In this document: positions 22,300-32,990 of the stretch, piece after piece
Layout of the letters: each line of letters opens with the position of its first letter
How positions within the stretch are numbered: position 1 is the stretch's first letter
NCBI RefSeq assembly: GCF_027172205.1
Contig: NC_070604.1
Location: forward strand, 1,612,001 to 1,676,000
DNA from: Podarcis raffonei
Lineage: Eukaryota; Chordata; Lepidosauria; Squamata; Lacertidae
DNA: 64,000 nt
Direction: 5' to 3'
Translations under genes and position numbers: made by a program
The notes under the pieces: model-generated
The model's input: the letters and a program-made list of their open reading frames with translations, nothing else
Told to the model about the DNA's origin: nothing
Database searches by the model: none

Positions 22300-24160
22300 G
22301 TCCTCTGTTTCTGAAGGACCGAACCCTATGAACTCCTCTTGCTCGCTATCTGTCTCTTCAAAAATTTCTTGAAGATGCCAGTTATGGGGTTTTGGCTTGT
22401 GGGGATATTTTCTATGAAATTCTCTCTGCAATTCTGGAACGTTAATTTTTTCTGCTGGTTCCCATGAGTTCTCAGACTCATCTAACCCTTTCCATGCAAC
22501 CAAATACTGTAATTTCCTCCTACTTATTCTCGAGTCTAATATCTCTTCCACTTCAGCCTCCTCTTCCCCCATCATGGTGGGGAAAGGAGGTGGTTCCCTT
22601 GAAATTTGATACTTATGCGCTGGTATAAACACTGACAATAAAGATCTATGAAATACAGGGTGTATTCTCATATTTTCAGGCAAATGAAGCTTGAAAGCAA
22701 CTAGGTTAATTTGAGCCTTTACTTGGAAAGGTCCCAATCTCCTTGGTTCTAGCTTTTTACACCTCCCTCGTATTGGTAGTCCCTTGGTAGACAGCCATAC
22801 CCAGCTCCCTACTTGGATTTCTTCCCCAACTCGCCGGTGCCTGTCTGCAGCTCTCTTGTAAGCCTCTTTAGCTTCTTCCAAATCCTCTTTCAATATCTCA
22901 TGAATGCACCTCAATTCCTCTATCATTTGTTCTGCTGCTGGTACTGCTAACTGCTCCTCTTGACCTGGGAATGCCCTTGGGTGCAAGCCATAGTTTGCCA
23001 CAAATGGGGCTCTGCCCGTAGATACATGCATTGCATTATTATACGCAAACTCTGCTAGACTCAACTTCTCTAACCACCCGCTCTGCTGATAACCAGCATA
23101 ACACCTCAGATATTGTTGCAGTGTTGCATTCGTTCTTTCAGCTTCCCCATTGGTTTGCGGGTGTCTCGCCGACGTGAGGCTTAGCTCCACATCTAGTAAC
23201 TGCATTAACCTCCTCCAAAATTGTGATGTAAATTGGGCCCCTCTATCTGAAATGATTCGTGATGGCATACCATGCAACCTAAAAATATTATCTAAAAACA
23301 TCTTTGCAGTTTCCTGCGCGGTTGGAATTTTGGCACATGGTATGAAATGCGCCATCTTGGTTAGCATGTCAACCACCACAAAGATCACTGTATGCCTATG
23401 TGATGATGGTAGATCCGTTATAAAATCCATAGACACCACATCCCAAGGCCTTCCCGGCGTGGGCATAGGTTGTAACAACCCTGCAGGAGCTGCTCTGGGT
23501 GCCTTGGCTCGTTGACATACTTCACAACCTCCTACATATTGTGTTACCTCCTCCCTCAACTTTGGCCACCAGAACTGCCGTGTGATCTGATACAGGGTCT
23601 TTTCTCTACCAAAATGTCCTGCAGTCGGGTTATCATGATGTTGCCTCAACACTTTACCTCTTAATTCACCTGCAGGTACATACAGCACCCCTCTCCTGTA
23701 CAACAATCCACCTTTTTCCTTGAAACCTTCCTCTTCCCCTCTACCTTTTCTCAGTTCCTCCATTTTCTTTTGTGCAAACTCATCTGTTACTGTCAATCGC
23801 TGGAATTCCCCGCCGTCCACTACTACGGCTGCACACCCCCACTGATCCGATCTCAGCATTTCTCGCAACTTGGGAGGTGCTTCTCCTTCCATATACTCAG
23901 GTTTGCGCGATAGCGCGTCTGCACGAACGTTTTGATGCCCAGGTATGTACTCAATCCTAAAATTAAACCCGGCAAAAAACTCCGCCCACCTAATTTGCCT
24001 TTGGTTTAGCTGTCTAGCAGTTCTCCAATACTCTAAATTCTTATGATCTGTTTGTACCACCACCTGATGTGACGCCCCTTCCAAAAAATGTCTCCACACT
24101 TTAAAGGCAGCATGCACAGCTAAAAGTTCCTTATTGAATATGGTGTAGTTTTGTTCTAGA
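22300..24160 (-). mobile_element. Gypsy RNase H, integrase and chromodomain segment
   Basis: Recognised on the minus strand are the end of RNase H (HAAFKVWRHFL, VQTDHKNLEYWR), the integrase zinc finger (HHDNP...CEVCQRAK), the catalytic core (MDFITDLP, IISDRGAQFTS, HPQTNGEAERTN) and a C-terminal chromodomain (LQYLVAWKGL..SWEPAEKI). The chromodomain places it among chromoviruses. It is part of the fossil at 21850-32839. Confidence 0.9.
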
Positions 24161-25653
24161 ATCATAGAATCATAGAGTTGGAAGAGACCACAAGGGCCAT
24201 CGAGTCCAACCCCCTGCCAAGCAGGAAACACCATCAGAGCACTCCTGACATATGGTTGTCAAGCCTCTGCTTAAAGACCTCCAAAGAAGGAGACTCCACC
24301 ACACTCCTTGGCAGCAAATTCCACTGTCAAACAGCTCTTACTGTCAGGAAGTTCTTCCTAATGTTTAGGTGGAATCTTCTTTCTTGTAGTTTGGAACCAT
24401 TGCTCTGTGTCCGCTTCTCTGGAGCAGCAGAAAACAACCTTTCTCCCTCCTCTATGTGACATCCTTTTATATATTTGAACATGGCTATCATATCACCCCT
24501 TAACCTCCTCTTCTCCAGGCTAAACATGCCCAGCTCCCTTAGCCGCTCCTCATAAGGCATCGTTTCCAGGCCTTTGACCATTTTGGTTGCCCTCCTCTGG
24601 ACACGTTCCAGTTTGTCAGTGTCCTTCTTGAACTGTGGTGCCCAGAACTGGACACAGTACTCCAGGTGAGGTCTGACCAGAGCAGAATACAGTGGCACTA
24701 TTACTTCCCTTGATCTAGATGCTATACTCCTATTGATGCAGCCCAGAATTGCATTGGCTTTTTTAGCTGCCGCGTCACACTGTTGGCTCATGTCAAGTTT
24801 GTGGTCCACCAAGACTCCTAGATCCTTTTCACATGTAGTGCTCTCAAGCCAGGTGTCACCCATCTTGTATTTGTGCCTCTCATTTTTTTTTGCCCAAGTG
24901 GAATACTTTACATTTCTCCCTGTTAAAATTCATCTTGTTTGTTTTGGCCCAGTTCTCTAATCTGTCAAGGTCGTTTTGAAGTGTGATCCTGTCCTCTGGG
25001 GTGTTAGCCACCCCTCCCAGTTTGGTGTCATCTGCAAATTTGATCAGGATGCCCTTGAGTCCATCATCCAAGTCGTTGATAAAGATGTTGAATAAGACCG
25101 GGCCCAAGACAGACCCCTGTGGCACTCCACTAGTCACTCTTCTCCAGGATGAAGAGGAACCATTGATGAGCACCCTTTGGGTTCGGTCAGTCAGCCAGTT
25201 ACAAATCCACTGAGTGCTAGCATAGTCAAGACCACATTTTACCAGCTTCTTTACAAGAATGTCATGGGGCACCTTGTCAAATGCCTTGCTGAAATCAAGG
25301 TAAGCTACATCCACTGCGTTCCCTTCATCTACCAGGCTTGTAATTCTGTCAAAAAACGAGATCAGGTTAGTCTGACATGACTTATTTTTCAGAAATCCAT
25401 GCTGACTTTTGGTGATCACAGCATTCCTTTCTAGGTGCTCACAGACTGTTTGCTTAATGATCTGCTCTAGAATCTTCCCTGGTATTGATGTCAGACTGAC
25501 TGGGCGGTAATTATTTGGGTCCTCTCTTTTCCCCTTTTTGAAAATAGGGACAACATTTGCCCTCCTCCAGTCTGCCGGGACTTCGCCTGTTCTCCAGGAA
25601 TTCTCAAAGATGACTGCCAGTGGTTCTGAGATCACATCTGCCAGTTCTTTTAA
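24161..25653 (-). mobile_element. CR1 LINE inserted in the Gypsy fossil
   Basis: 5'-truncated CR1 on the minus strand. The octamer tail (AATCATAG repeats on the plus strand) starts at 24161 and homology ends in TTCTTTTAA at 25653. It encodes RT ([39 protein letters not shown]) and the C-terminal domain. The frame is interrupted near 24880 and again before the end. Very similar to the other young CR1 copies, so recent. Confidence 0.92.
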
Positions 25654-27498
25654 ATCTGATTGATTTAATTTTCTAGAGTAGAATGCACAGGGTCTCTAGT
25701 CCCCTTCCTTGTCCTGTTGCAGCAGAATGGCCCCAATAGCCCTATCAGAGGCGTCAGTTTCTACCTTCATACATTTACTTGGATCTAGGTGCATAAGATA
25801 TTTTTCTGAAGCAAACACCGCCTTTAATTTATCAAAGGCCTTCTGTGCTTCCTCAGACCATCTGAATGTCCCCTTGCCTCTTGGACAATCAGTCAGTGGT
25901 GTTATGATTTTGGAGTAATTACCTATGAATTTATGATAGAAATTAGCAAATCCTAAAAACCTCTGTAGATCTTTCTTAGTTTTAGGTGCCTCCCATTCCA
26001 CCACTGCCTGAACTTTACTGGGGTCCATGTGCACCCCTTTGTGGGAAATGCAATATCCCAGGAACTCCACCTTTTGTGTGTGGAACTTACACTACTCTAA
26101 CTTCACATATAACCTGTTGGTCCTCAATCTCTCTAACACCTGCGTGACATGTTTTACATGTTCTTCCATACTTTCACTATATATTAAGAGGTCATCTAAA
26201 TAAGAGACACAGAACTGATCCAGTATACCTGCCAAGACGTGATTGATGAAGGTTTGAAATACCCCTGAGCCATTTCGCAAGCCAAAAGGCATTACCAAGA
26301 ATTCAAATGCACCATACTTAGTACAAAAACTGGTTTTCCACTCATCCCCTTCTCTGACCCTTATCAGATTATATGCTCCTCGTAGATCAAGCTTGGTAAA
26401 GACTTTGGCTAACCTTACTCTCTCTAAGAGGTCATCTATACGTGGCAGTGGGCACACGCGAGGCTTCATTTGGCTATTAAGGATTCTGAAGTCACATACT
26501 AATCTCGGTGCCCCTTCCTCCCCTTTCTTTTTGACAAAAAAGACGGGAGCACCCCCCGAGGCTGTGGACTCGCTAATAAAACCTCTCTGCAAATTCTTTT
26601 GCAGGAACTCCCTCAATGCTGCAGATTCTACTTCCGACATGGCATATATCTTGCTTGGTGGCAACTGTGCCCCAGGGACTAGATCTATCTTGCAATCATA
26701 GGGCCTATGTGGTGGAAGTTTATCCGCTTCTTTTTCACAAAAAACATCCCGATAAGCAATATATTGTGACGGAATCTCACTTTCATTCCCCATCAACTTC
26801 CCTTCCACCTCTGTTCCCATTACTTCCACTGAGATTTTCCCCTTTTGCCCCAAACAATGTGTCATACAATAGATCGAACCAAAAACCAAAGACCTTTGAT
26901 GCCAGGCAATCACTGGATTGTGACGATTGAGCCAACTCATGCCCAGGACTATCGGGTGCCCAGCTAGTTTGGTCACATGAAATGCCCTGGTCTCTGAGTG
27001 ATGACTCATATCCATTCTCATTAGTGGAGTCTCGTAAGTCACTTCTCCTGACAGTAGCGGTCTGCCGTCAATTGTTTTCACTCGTAGTGGGAAATTCAAA
27101 GGTAACAAAGAGATTTTGTGTTCCTGTATGAATTTCTGGTCTATGAAATCTGCTGACGCTCCTGAGTCTAACAGCGCCTCTACCTGGACCTATGTCCATT
27201 GGGTAGTTGTAGTTGCACCTTCACCGTTAGTCCTGGAATAGGTGGTTCCGCGTGAGAGCCTTCTATTGTTCCTCCACCCAGCTGCAAGTTCCCATTTCCA
27301 GCCGGGGACATTCGTTTCCCTGATGCAGTTCCTTCAGGCAATTGTCTTCTCCCATGTCTGTTCCAGATAGAGACTCCCATCCTTTACGATTGCGACATTG
27401 TCGTGCTAGATGCCCTGGTTTTCCACAGACAAAGCAACGCCTCGTGTCTCTTCTTCTCCCTGCATTTCCTCTTACCATGGAAGAGGTAGTAACTGGAA
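25654..27498 (-). mobile_element. Gypsy gag end, protease and reverse transcriptase segment
   Basis: The minus strand shows the gag CCHC knuckle (CFVCGKPGHLARQC, about 27420), the protease region, reverse transcriptase (FTKLDLRGAYNLIRV, the YLDDLLIYS catalytic box) and the start of RNase H. It is continuous, except for the CR1, with the segment at 22300-24160 and belongs to the same fossil. Confidence 0.9.
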
Positions 27499-30448
27499 GA
27501 CTTCCGGTCAGCGCCAGCGATTAATGGCGGATTTTCCCCCGAGCTCCGGGGGAAGTCTGCTTAGCGGGTTCGGGTCCTGACTGCTACGGCGAAGCGGGGA
27601 CCCTTAAAATCACAGGCGCGGAAGCCTGTGAACGAGGAGACCCGGCAGGCACCTTTTGTGCCCCCCCAAAACCGCAAAGGAGCCTTTTTAAAGGCTTCGG
27701 AGCGGCAGCGGGTGAGCGGCGCGGTGCTGAGGGTCGTCTACCCAGCCTGCTGAGTGAAGCCGCATTGCCATGATCGGAGAGCGCTGATTTCTTCCCAAGA
27801 ATTTGGACTTAAAAGCAACTACTCGTGAGTAGGATTAACGGACTTAAACTGAAATTAATACCAAGAATTTTGGCACTAGCACGGGAAAGGTACAAAAAGG
27901 AAGTCTGCCTTTCCATTGTGTAGATAATCTAAAGCAAAGTGACTGTAAGCTGTAACTTAAGAGTGAACATTTTTCTGAAATTAGTAATCTATCGTTTGGA
28001 TGAGCATTTCTCCCCACCGTTTGGCAGGAGCGGAGGGGGGTGGAAATTGAACTTTTTTTATGCCTGCATGAAAGGAAAGAATTTAAAAAGAATATCCGCT
28101 GCCTTGATCTCTGGAGTCGGACTGCCTTGACAGGGAAACTGAATGGTGGACTGTCAGCACATTGGGATTGTTTGTAGTATTAACTCTGTGTAAAGATACA
28201 GTATCTTTGGATGGACTTCTATATAAAATAGTATTGAAGACAAATTGGAAACTGTGGCTAATAGGAGAAAAGGGGTTTTTTAAAGAGACATTGGTTACAA
28301 AATTTCAAAGTTAAGTTGGAATCTTTCCCCCTAGTGGAGACTTATATTACACTTATACCGAAGACTGAGACTGAAAAGACTCAACTTAAGAACTACCGCC
28401 CTATTTCGTTACTAAATGTGGATTACAAAATCTTTGCTGACATTTTGGCTAAGAGATTGAAAAAAGTTTTGATGGAGGAGATTCATAGGGACCAAGCGGG
28501 CTTTCTCCCGAGAAGACATATGTCAGACAATGTAAGGAATATAATAGACATTTTGGAAAAGTTAGAAGTGAATATAAATACTAAAGCAGTTTTGATATTT
28601 GTGGACGCGGAGAAAGCCTTTGACAACATTTCTTGGAGTTTTATGAAGAAGAATCTCCAGGGGATGGGGGTAGGCCAAGGATTTGAAAACGGTATAGGTG
28701 CAATATATTCAGAGCAGAAAGCAAAGTTAATTGTAAATAATGTGGTTACGGAAGAGTTTAAGATAGAAAAAGGGACACGTCAGGGGTGCCCAATCTCCCC
28801 ATTACTTTTTATATCGGTCCTGGAGGTTTTGTTAAATATGATCAGAAGGGATCAGCTGGTTAAAAGGGTACAGGTCGGAGCTAAACAATACAAATTGAGA
28901 GCATTTGCAGATGATTTGGTACTTACGTTACAAGAGCCAGAATCTAGTACCAAAAGGGTTTTAGAACTAATTCAAGAGTTTGGCCAAGTAGCAGGATTTA
29001 AACTGAACAAATCTAAAACTAAGGTATTGGAGAAAAATTTAACACCTATGGAAAAGGAGAGGTTTCAGAATGAGACAGGTTTAACTGTGGTTAAGAAAGT
29101 GAAATACTTGGGGATTAATATGACAGCTAAAAATGTGAATTTATTTAAAGATAATTATGAAAAATGCTGGACAGAAGTAAAAAAAGATTTAGAAATTTGG
29201 TCAAAATTGAAGCTTTCCTTGTTGGGTCGAATTGCAGTTATAAAGATGAATGTATTGCCTAGAATGTTATTTTTGTTCCAAACATTACAAATTGTTGATA
29301 AGATGGACTGTATCAAGAAGTGGCAGAAAGATATTTCTAAATTTGTCTGGCAGGGCAAGAAGCCCAGGATAAAATTCAAGATATTAACTGATGTAAAAGA
29401 AAGGGGGGGATTTGCCCTGCCAGATTTTAAACTTTATTATGAATCAGCAGCTTTCTGCTGGTTGAAAGACTGGCTACTTCTGGAGAATACAGATATTTTG
29501 GACCTAGAAGGGTTTAATAATACTTTTGGGTGGCATGCATACTTGTGGTACAACAAGGTTAAAGCTCATAAAGCTTTTAAAAACCATATTGTCAGGAAAG
29601 CATTGTATAATGTCTGGATCAGGTATAAAGATTTGCTGGAAAACAAAACTCCTAGGTGGTTGTCCCCAATGGAGACAAAGGCTGTGAAAAAACTTAATAT
29701 GGAGTCTAAATGGCCAAAATATTGGGAAATTTTGGAACAAGAAGGGGATATACTGAAATTGCAGAGTTATGAGAAATTGAAAGATAAAGTGCGAGACTGG
29801 CTTCATTATTATCAAATAATGGAGGTTTTTAAGTTAGACAGGAAAATTGGTTTCCAGGTGGAAAAATCAAAATTGGAGACAGAATTGTTAGAATCCAAAA
29901 CTAAGAACTTGTCAAAAATGTATAACTTGCTGTTGGAATGGAATACACAGTATGAAACAGTTAAATCAGCTATGATGAAGTGGGCACAAGATATTGGTCA
30001 TAACATTATGTTTGAGGACTGGGAACAGTTGTGGACCACCGGTATAAAATTTACGGCATGTAATGCCTTAAAAGAAAATATTATGAAAATGATTTATAGG
30101 TGGTACATGACCCCAGTCAAGCTCGCAAAAATTTACCACTTGCCTGATAATAAGTGTTGGAAATGTAAAGAGACTGAAGGTACATTCTTTCACCTTTGGT
30201 GGACATGCCCAAGGATTAAGGCTTTCTGGGAAGTGATTTATAATGAAATGAAAAAGGTATTTAAATATACCTTTTTGAAGAAACCAGGGGCCTTTCTCCT
30301 GGGTATGGTCGGCCAATTGGTGTCAAAGAAGGACAGAACATTTTTTATGTATGCTACAACAGCAGCAAGAATACTCATCACAAAGTATTGGAAGACAGAA
30401 GATCTACCCACCATGGAAGAATGGCAGATGAAGGTAATATGGGACTGG
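27499..30448 (+). mobile_element. L1 LINE (copy D), internally deleted, main part
   Basis: The 5' end AGACTTCCGGTCAGCGCCAGCG matches the 5' end of the L1 at 54018 (minus), so the element reached its true 5' end. A GC-rich 5' UTR is followed at about 28316 directly by RT sequence, so roughly 2.7 kb (ORF1, endonuclease and the RT start) is missing. It was inserted in the gag side of the Gypsy fossil. The element is split at 30448 by another L1 and resumes at about 32210-32558. Confidence 0.82.
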
Positions 30449-30469
30449 AAAAATGTTGGTCGGAAGTGA
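28316..30469 (+). CDS. L1 ORF2 fragment (RT to C-terminal knuckle)
   Basis: 717 codons, beginning inside the RT domain: YITLIPKTETEKTQLKNYRP, DQAGFLPRRH, VLIFVDAEKAFDNISW, GTRQGCPISPLLFISVLEVL, the catalytic FADDLVLTLQ, then the long L1 C-terminal domain and the knuckle CWKCKETEGTFFHLWWTC. No endonuclease, so it is non-functional by itself. The first residues (MESFPLVE) come from non-coding L1 sequence joined by the deletion. The last codons run across the insertion point of the next L1. Confidence 0.85.
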   Translation: MESFPLVETYITLIPKTETEKTQLKNYRPISLLNVDYKIFADILAKRLKKVLMEEIHRDQAGFLPRRHMSDNVRNIIDILEKLEVNINTKAVLIFVDAEKAFDNISWSFMKKNLQGMGVGQGFENGIGAIYSEQKAKLIVNNVVTEEFKIEKGTRQGCPISPLLFISVLEVLLNMIRRDQLVKRVQVGAKQYKLRAFADDLVLTLQEPESSTKRVLELIQEFGQVAGFKLNKSKTKVLEKNLTPMEKERFQNETGLTVVKKVKYLGINMTAKNVNLFKDNYEKCWTEVKKDLEIWSKLKLSLLGRIAVIKMNVLPRMLFLFQTLQIVDKMDCIKKWQKDISKFVWQGKKPRIKFKILTDVKERGGFALPDFKLYYESAAFCWLKDWLLLENTDILDLEGFNNTFGWHAYLWYNKVKAHKAFKNHIVRKALYNVWIRYKDLLENKTPRWLSPMETKAVKKLNMESKWPKYWEILEQEGDILKLQSYEKLKDKVRDWLHYYQIMEVFKLDRKIGFQVEKSKLETELLESKTKNLSKMYNLLLEWNTQYETVKSAMMKWAQDIGHNIMFEDWEQLWTTGIKFTACNALKENIMKMIYRWYMTPVKLAKIYHLPDNKCWKCKETEGTFFHLWWTCPRIKAFWEVIYNEMKKVFKYTFLKKPGAFLLGMVGQLVSKKDRTFFMYATTAARILITKYWKTEDLPTMEEWQMKVIWDWKNVGRK

Positions 30470-32209
30470 AAAAGGATCTAGAAATATGGTCTAACCTGAA
30501 GCTTTCCTTGCTGGGTCGAATTGCAGCTATAAAGATGAATGTATTGCCTAGAATGTTGTTTTTGTTTCAAACATTGCAAATTGTGGACAAGATGGAATGT
30601 TTCAAGAAGTGGCAGAAAGATATTTCTAAATTTGTCTGGCAGGGCAAGAAGCCTAGGATAAAATTTAAGATTTTAACTGATGCAAAAGAAAGGGGTGGAT
30701 TTGCCCTGCCAGACTTTAAGCTTTATTATGAGTCAGCAGCGTTTTGCTGGCTGAAAGAGTGGTTGCTTCTTGAGAACACAGACATTTTGGACTTAGAAGG
30801 TTTTAACAATGTTTTTGGGTGGCATGCATATTTGTGGTATGACAAGGTTAAAGCACACAAAGCGTTCAAAAACCATATTGTTAGGAGATCTCTGTTTAAT
30901 GTCTGGATTAGATATAAGGATTTATTGGAAAACAAAACCCCAAGGTGGTTGTCGCCAATGGAAGCGAAAGCTCAGAAAAAGCTCAATATGGAGGCCAATT
31001 GGCCAAAATATTGGGAAATTTTGGAGCAAGAAGGGGACAGATTGAAATTACAGAGTTTTGAGAAGCTAAAAAATAAAGTGCAGGACTGGCTACATTATTA
31101 TCAGATAATGGAGGCGTACAATCTAGACAAGAAAATTGGCTTCCAGGTGGAAAAATCTAAATTAGAAACAGAAGTGTTAGAACCTAAAACTAAGATTTTG
31201 TCAAAAATGTATAACTTGCTGTTGCAGTGGAATACGCAGGATGAAACGGTTAAATCTGCAATGATTAAATGGGCACAAGATATTGGTCATAACATTATGT
31301 TTGCTGACTGGGAACAGTTATGGACCACCGGTATGAAATTTACGGCATGCAATGCCTTAAGAGAGAATATTATGAAAATGATATATAGGTGGTACATGAC
31401 ACCAGTCAAGCTTGCAAAAATCTATCATTTGCCCGATAATAAATGTTGGAAGTGTAAGGAAACTGAAGGTACATTCTTTCACCTTTGGTGGACGTGCCCA
31501 AGGATTAAGGCCTTCTGGGAGATGATTTATAATGAAATGAAAAAGGTATTTAAATATACCTTCCTGAAGAAACCAGAGGCCTTTCTCCTGGGCATAGTCG
31601 GCCAATTGGTGCCAAAGAAGGATAGAACTTTTTTTATGTATGCAACAACAGCAGCAAGAATACTTATAGCAAAGCACTGGAAGACGCAAGACCTACCCAC
31701 TCTGGAAGAATGGCAGATGAAGCTGATCGACTGTATGGGATTGGCAGAAATGACTGGCAGAATCCGTGACCAGGGAGAAGAGTCGGCAGAAGAATATTGG
31801 AAGAAATTTAAGGACTATTTAAAGAAATACTGTAACATTACTGAATTTTGAAGGGAGTTGGATTGAAATTAATGGGTTTCTAGCTGTTGTGGTAAAAGAA
31901 TATGGAAGAAATGTTTTTTCTTTTTCTCTTGTTTTAATAAGGTTTAAGTTACAATAATTTAAGAAGCTGAATAGAAAATAAGGGGTTAATTAATTGTGAA
32001 GTTAGGAGATTAGGATTTGCTGGATAAATAATTTGATCTAGAAAACAAGAAGGGGAGGTTCGAGGAAGTCAAAGGACGATGGTTTGGAAACTAGGTTTTG
32101 AAAATTAGGTGTTCTTAATATTGTCTTTTTTCTTTGTGCTTTTTTCTCTTCTTTTTGTTTGTATAAAATGGAAAATTTTAATAAATATTTATAAATAAAT
32201 AAAAATAGA
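30449..32209 (+). mobile_element. L1 LINE (copy E) inserted in copy D
   Basis: 5'-truncated L1 starting within the RT thumb/C-terminal region (CWSEVKKDLEIWSNLKLSLL). It is open through the knuckle to a stop at about 31851, then a 3' UTR and an A-rich (ATAA)n end. It is flanked by a near-perfect 14-bp duplication, TAATATGGGACTGG at 30435-30448 and TTATATGGGACTGG at 32210-32223, the target-primed insertion footprint. The coding part (up to 487 codons) is intact but lacks endonuclease and RT core. Confidence 0.85.
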
Positions 32210-32558
32210 TTATATGGGACTGGCAGAAATGACCGGCAGAATACGAGACCAGGGAAAAGAGACGGCGGAAGAAGATTGGAAGAAATTTAAGGACTATCTT
32301 AAGAAACATTGTAAAATTACTGAATGTTAGAACGATGTTGATTTTGAAATTAAGTGGTTTTTAGCTGTAATGATTATGTAATTAAGAAAAGAAAGGTTAA
32401 AAATTATATAGAAATTAGGGGAAGGATTTGCTGAATTGAACTAATTAGAGATTGGAATACAGAAAGGGGAGGTATGAGGAGGTCAGGAAAGTAAGTTTTA
32501 TGAATATAGGGGATTGAAATTATACTTGTTGTTGTATGTGTTTTGTATGTATTTTTGT
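32210..32558 (+). mobile_element. L1 copy D, 3' end
   Basis: Resumes at ATATGGGACTGGCAGAAATG with the last ORF2 codons and the 3' UTR. It ends abutting the partial Gypsy LTR, with no clear poly(A) tail. Confidence 0.75.
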
Positions 32559-32559
32559 T

Positions 32560-32839
32560 GTTCTGAGCTCTGCTTCTCCATGACCAGCCACCCTCAAAAT
32601 GGCGAAGGCGCCTTTCCCTTCATTTTCCTGCTCTTTTTTCTAACCTCCTGGCTAGAGCTGGCTTGTATCTCCCCTCCTCCGAATCTGAGCTAGAACTGAA
32701 CCCTTGCCTTTCCTGTGAACAGCCGGTCCCTCCCTGTTGTTCCTCTTGCTCCCTTCTATTAGATTCACTGCTCTCCTTCCCCCCTTGGGGAATGCTTTCT
32801 CCCTCTGATAAACTGAAAACTTCTAACTCTTCCCTGACA
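32560..32839 (-). repeat. Gypsy 5' LTR, partial
   Basis: Matches the inner and outer parts of the LTR at 21850-22261 from GAGCTCTGCTTCTCCATGAC to CCTGACA, and is followed by the TCCTC target duplication. The rest of this LTR is not present. Confidence 0.85.
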
Positions 32840-32990
32840 TCCTCCTCCTAGCAACCACTTATTACAGTATTCTTACGTAACAAAACCTGCAAAGTAAGAG
32901 TAACTCTCTTCAGCGAGAGACACCATATGCACCACAGGTCACCTGCAACACTTAAAAGTAAGCAATGTAAAAACAAGTGTACAGTCTTAC

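Larger units (their letters stand above)
21850..32839 (-). mobile_element. Chromodomain Gypsy (Metaviridae) fossil, heavily invaded
   Basis: One LTR-retrotransposon insertion, reading on the minus strand, in TDRD6 intron 1. Its parts are a left LTR (21850-22261), a purine-rich tract next to it, integrase with chromodomain, RNase H, reverse transcriptase, protease, the end of gag with a CCHC knuckle, and a partial LTR on the right (about 32560-32839). It is flanked by a 5-bp duplication, TCCTC. Two later insertions sit in it: a CR1 (24161-25653) and an L1 complex (about 27499-32558). It is broken; the gag side and part of the right LTR are missing. It is older than both insertions. Confidence 0.88.

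Noticed and set aside
30388-32558. Tandem duplication of an L1 ORF2 as a possible gene array
   Set aside because: Target duplication and tail sequence show that one L1 inserted in another.
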